This document shows, piece by piece, positions 63,928 to 64,000 of a stretch of 64,000 nt of DNA (position 1 is its first letter; each line of letters starts with the position of its first letter). The DNA comes from Loxodes magnus (taxonomy: Eukaryota > Ciliophora > Karyorelictea > Loxodida > Loxodidae): contig CAMPDV010000709.1 of the NCBI GenBank assembly GCA_946699065.1, positions 62,001 to 126,000 on the forward strand. The letters run 5' to 3'. Made by a program: the position numbers and the translations under genes. The notes under the pieces were generated by a model. It searched no databases. It was not told the origin of the DNA and saw nothing but the letters and a program-made list of their open reading frames with translations.

Positions 63928-64000
63928 TTCAGTTTTAAGGAGTATGCATTGAGAATTAATAAGTATTTAGAAAAGTGAAGAAGTAAAGTAAGAAAAGAAG

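Larger units (their letters stand above)
1..64000 (+). repeat. Satellite DNA array, ~80-bp monomer, ~800 copies
   Basis: Every position belongs to a tandemly repeated ~80-bp unit. Landmarks in order, taking 4971-5050 as reference: gaagatag at monomer positions 3-10, tttcag at 13-18, ttttaaggagtatg at 19-32, ctttgagaagtaataag at 33-49, tatttagaaaagtg at 50-63, aagaagtaaagtaagaa at 64-80. The same phase recurs near position 1 and near 63995, so the mean period is very close to 80 bp. All copies read the same way; I saw no inverted monomer and no insertion of foreign sequence. Stops fall in every frame: 80 is not a multiple of three, so each stop visits all frames every 240 bp, and the array cannot encode a long repeat protein on either strand. 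Such arrays are known from eukaryotic heterochromatin, often centromeric; a centromeric role here is only a possibility. Both ends lie outside the window. Confidence 0.98.
58638..64000. repeat. Satellite domain 5, homogenized gaaggtag monomers
   Basis: About 67 monomers, nearly all exactly 80 bp; a few of 78-79 bp occur (near 59250, 61090, 63015, 63250). All that I inspected carry gaaggtagagtttcag, a state I did not find anywhere to the left. The length forms of 77, 81 and 82 bp so common in domain 4 are almost absent; the tatttaaaaaagttg monomers near 59560 and 63880 are exceptions. Aaagcaag is frequent here and sporadic to the left. The domain runs off the window's right end. Confidence 0.85.

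Noticed and set aside
1-64000. CRISPR array
   Set aside because: Repeats are directly adjacent with no unique spacers between conserved repeats; variation is spread through the whole 80-bp unit and the same variants recur.
1-64000. Gene for a long repetitive protein
   Set aside because: The unit length is not a multiple of three and each monomer has several stops on both strands (tag, taa, tga forward; tta and tca giving stops on the reverse). Every frame is closed within about 240 bp; residual open stretches are by-products of the repeat.
1-64000. Telomeric or simple microsatellite repeat
   Set aside because: The unit is ~80 bp with complex internal sequence; no run of a 5-7 bp telomere motif is present.
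1-64000. CENP-B box
   Set aside because: The box needs TTCG and CGGG elements; the array has almost no CG and no such motif was seen in any monomer type.
1-64000. Bacterial iteron origin or plasmid partition array
   Set aside because: Hundreds of ~80-bp direct repeats with long-period higher-order structure and no neighbouring replication gene do not fit iterons; eukaryotic satellite is the better explanation.
1-64000. tRNA, rRNA or other structured RNA genes
   Set aside because: No segment departs from the satellite pattern, and the C-poor strand cannot form extended GC-paired stems.

Overview
The whole 64 kb window is one uninterrupted tandem array of an ~80-bp A-rich satellite, about 800 head-to-tail monomers, all in the same orientation. 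I found no protein-coding gene, RNA gene, transposon, CRISPR array or unique-sequence island. The array runs off both ends of the window. A textbook copy of the left-hand monomer lies at 4971-5050 and of the right-hand monomer at 62157-62236. Counted by hand, the 4971-5050 monomer holds 36 A, 22 T, 20 G and 2 C: about 72% A+T, 70% purine on the given strand, with C and CpG almost absent.

Megabase-type satellite arrays with higher-order repeat (HOR) structure are typical of eukaryotic centromeric, pericentromeric or subtelomeric heterochromatin, so a eukaryotic chromosome is the likely source. The sequence does not reveal the species or prove centromere function.

Layout: (1) 1-4865, an old mosaic with private variants (tttcaagg, tttttgtgatag) and a 1,013-bp block repeated 3,286 bp away. 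(2) 4866-12440, three copies of a ~1.5-2.3 kb block marked by agcgaag and gtatgaaaag. (3) 12441-24110, monomers marked by gaagaaataaag and tgattggagaag, with a 2.0-2.1 kb block duplicated at a 2.55-2.63 kb spacing. (4) 24111-58637, a long mosaic whose centrepiece is a tandem duplication with a ~5.37 kb unit (about 33490-44231), followed by a shortened third copy, plus several smaller tandem duplications of 7-8 monomers. (5) 58638-64000, a sharply bounded, more uniform domain in which nearly every monomer carries gaaggtag in place of gaagatag or gaaagaa.

The sequence records array evolution: unequal exchange at scales from 1 to 67 monomers, and replacement of single monomers inside otherwise matching multi-kilobase copies. 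All repeat boundaries and identities come from reading and offset arithmetic, not from an alignment program. Boundaries of the large blocks are good to roughly one monomer.
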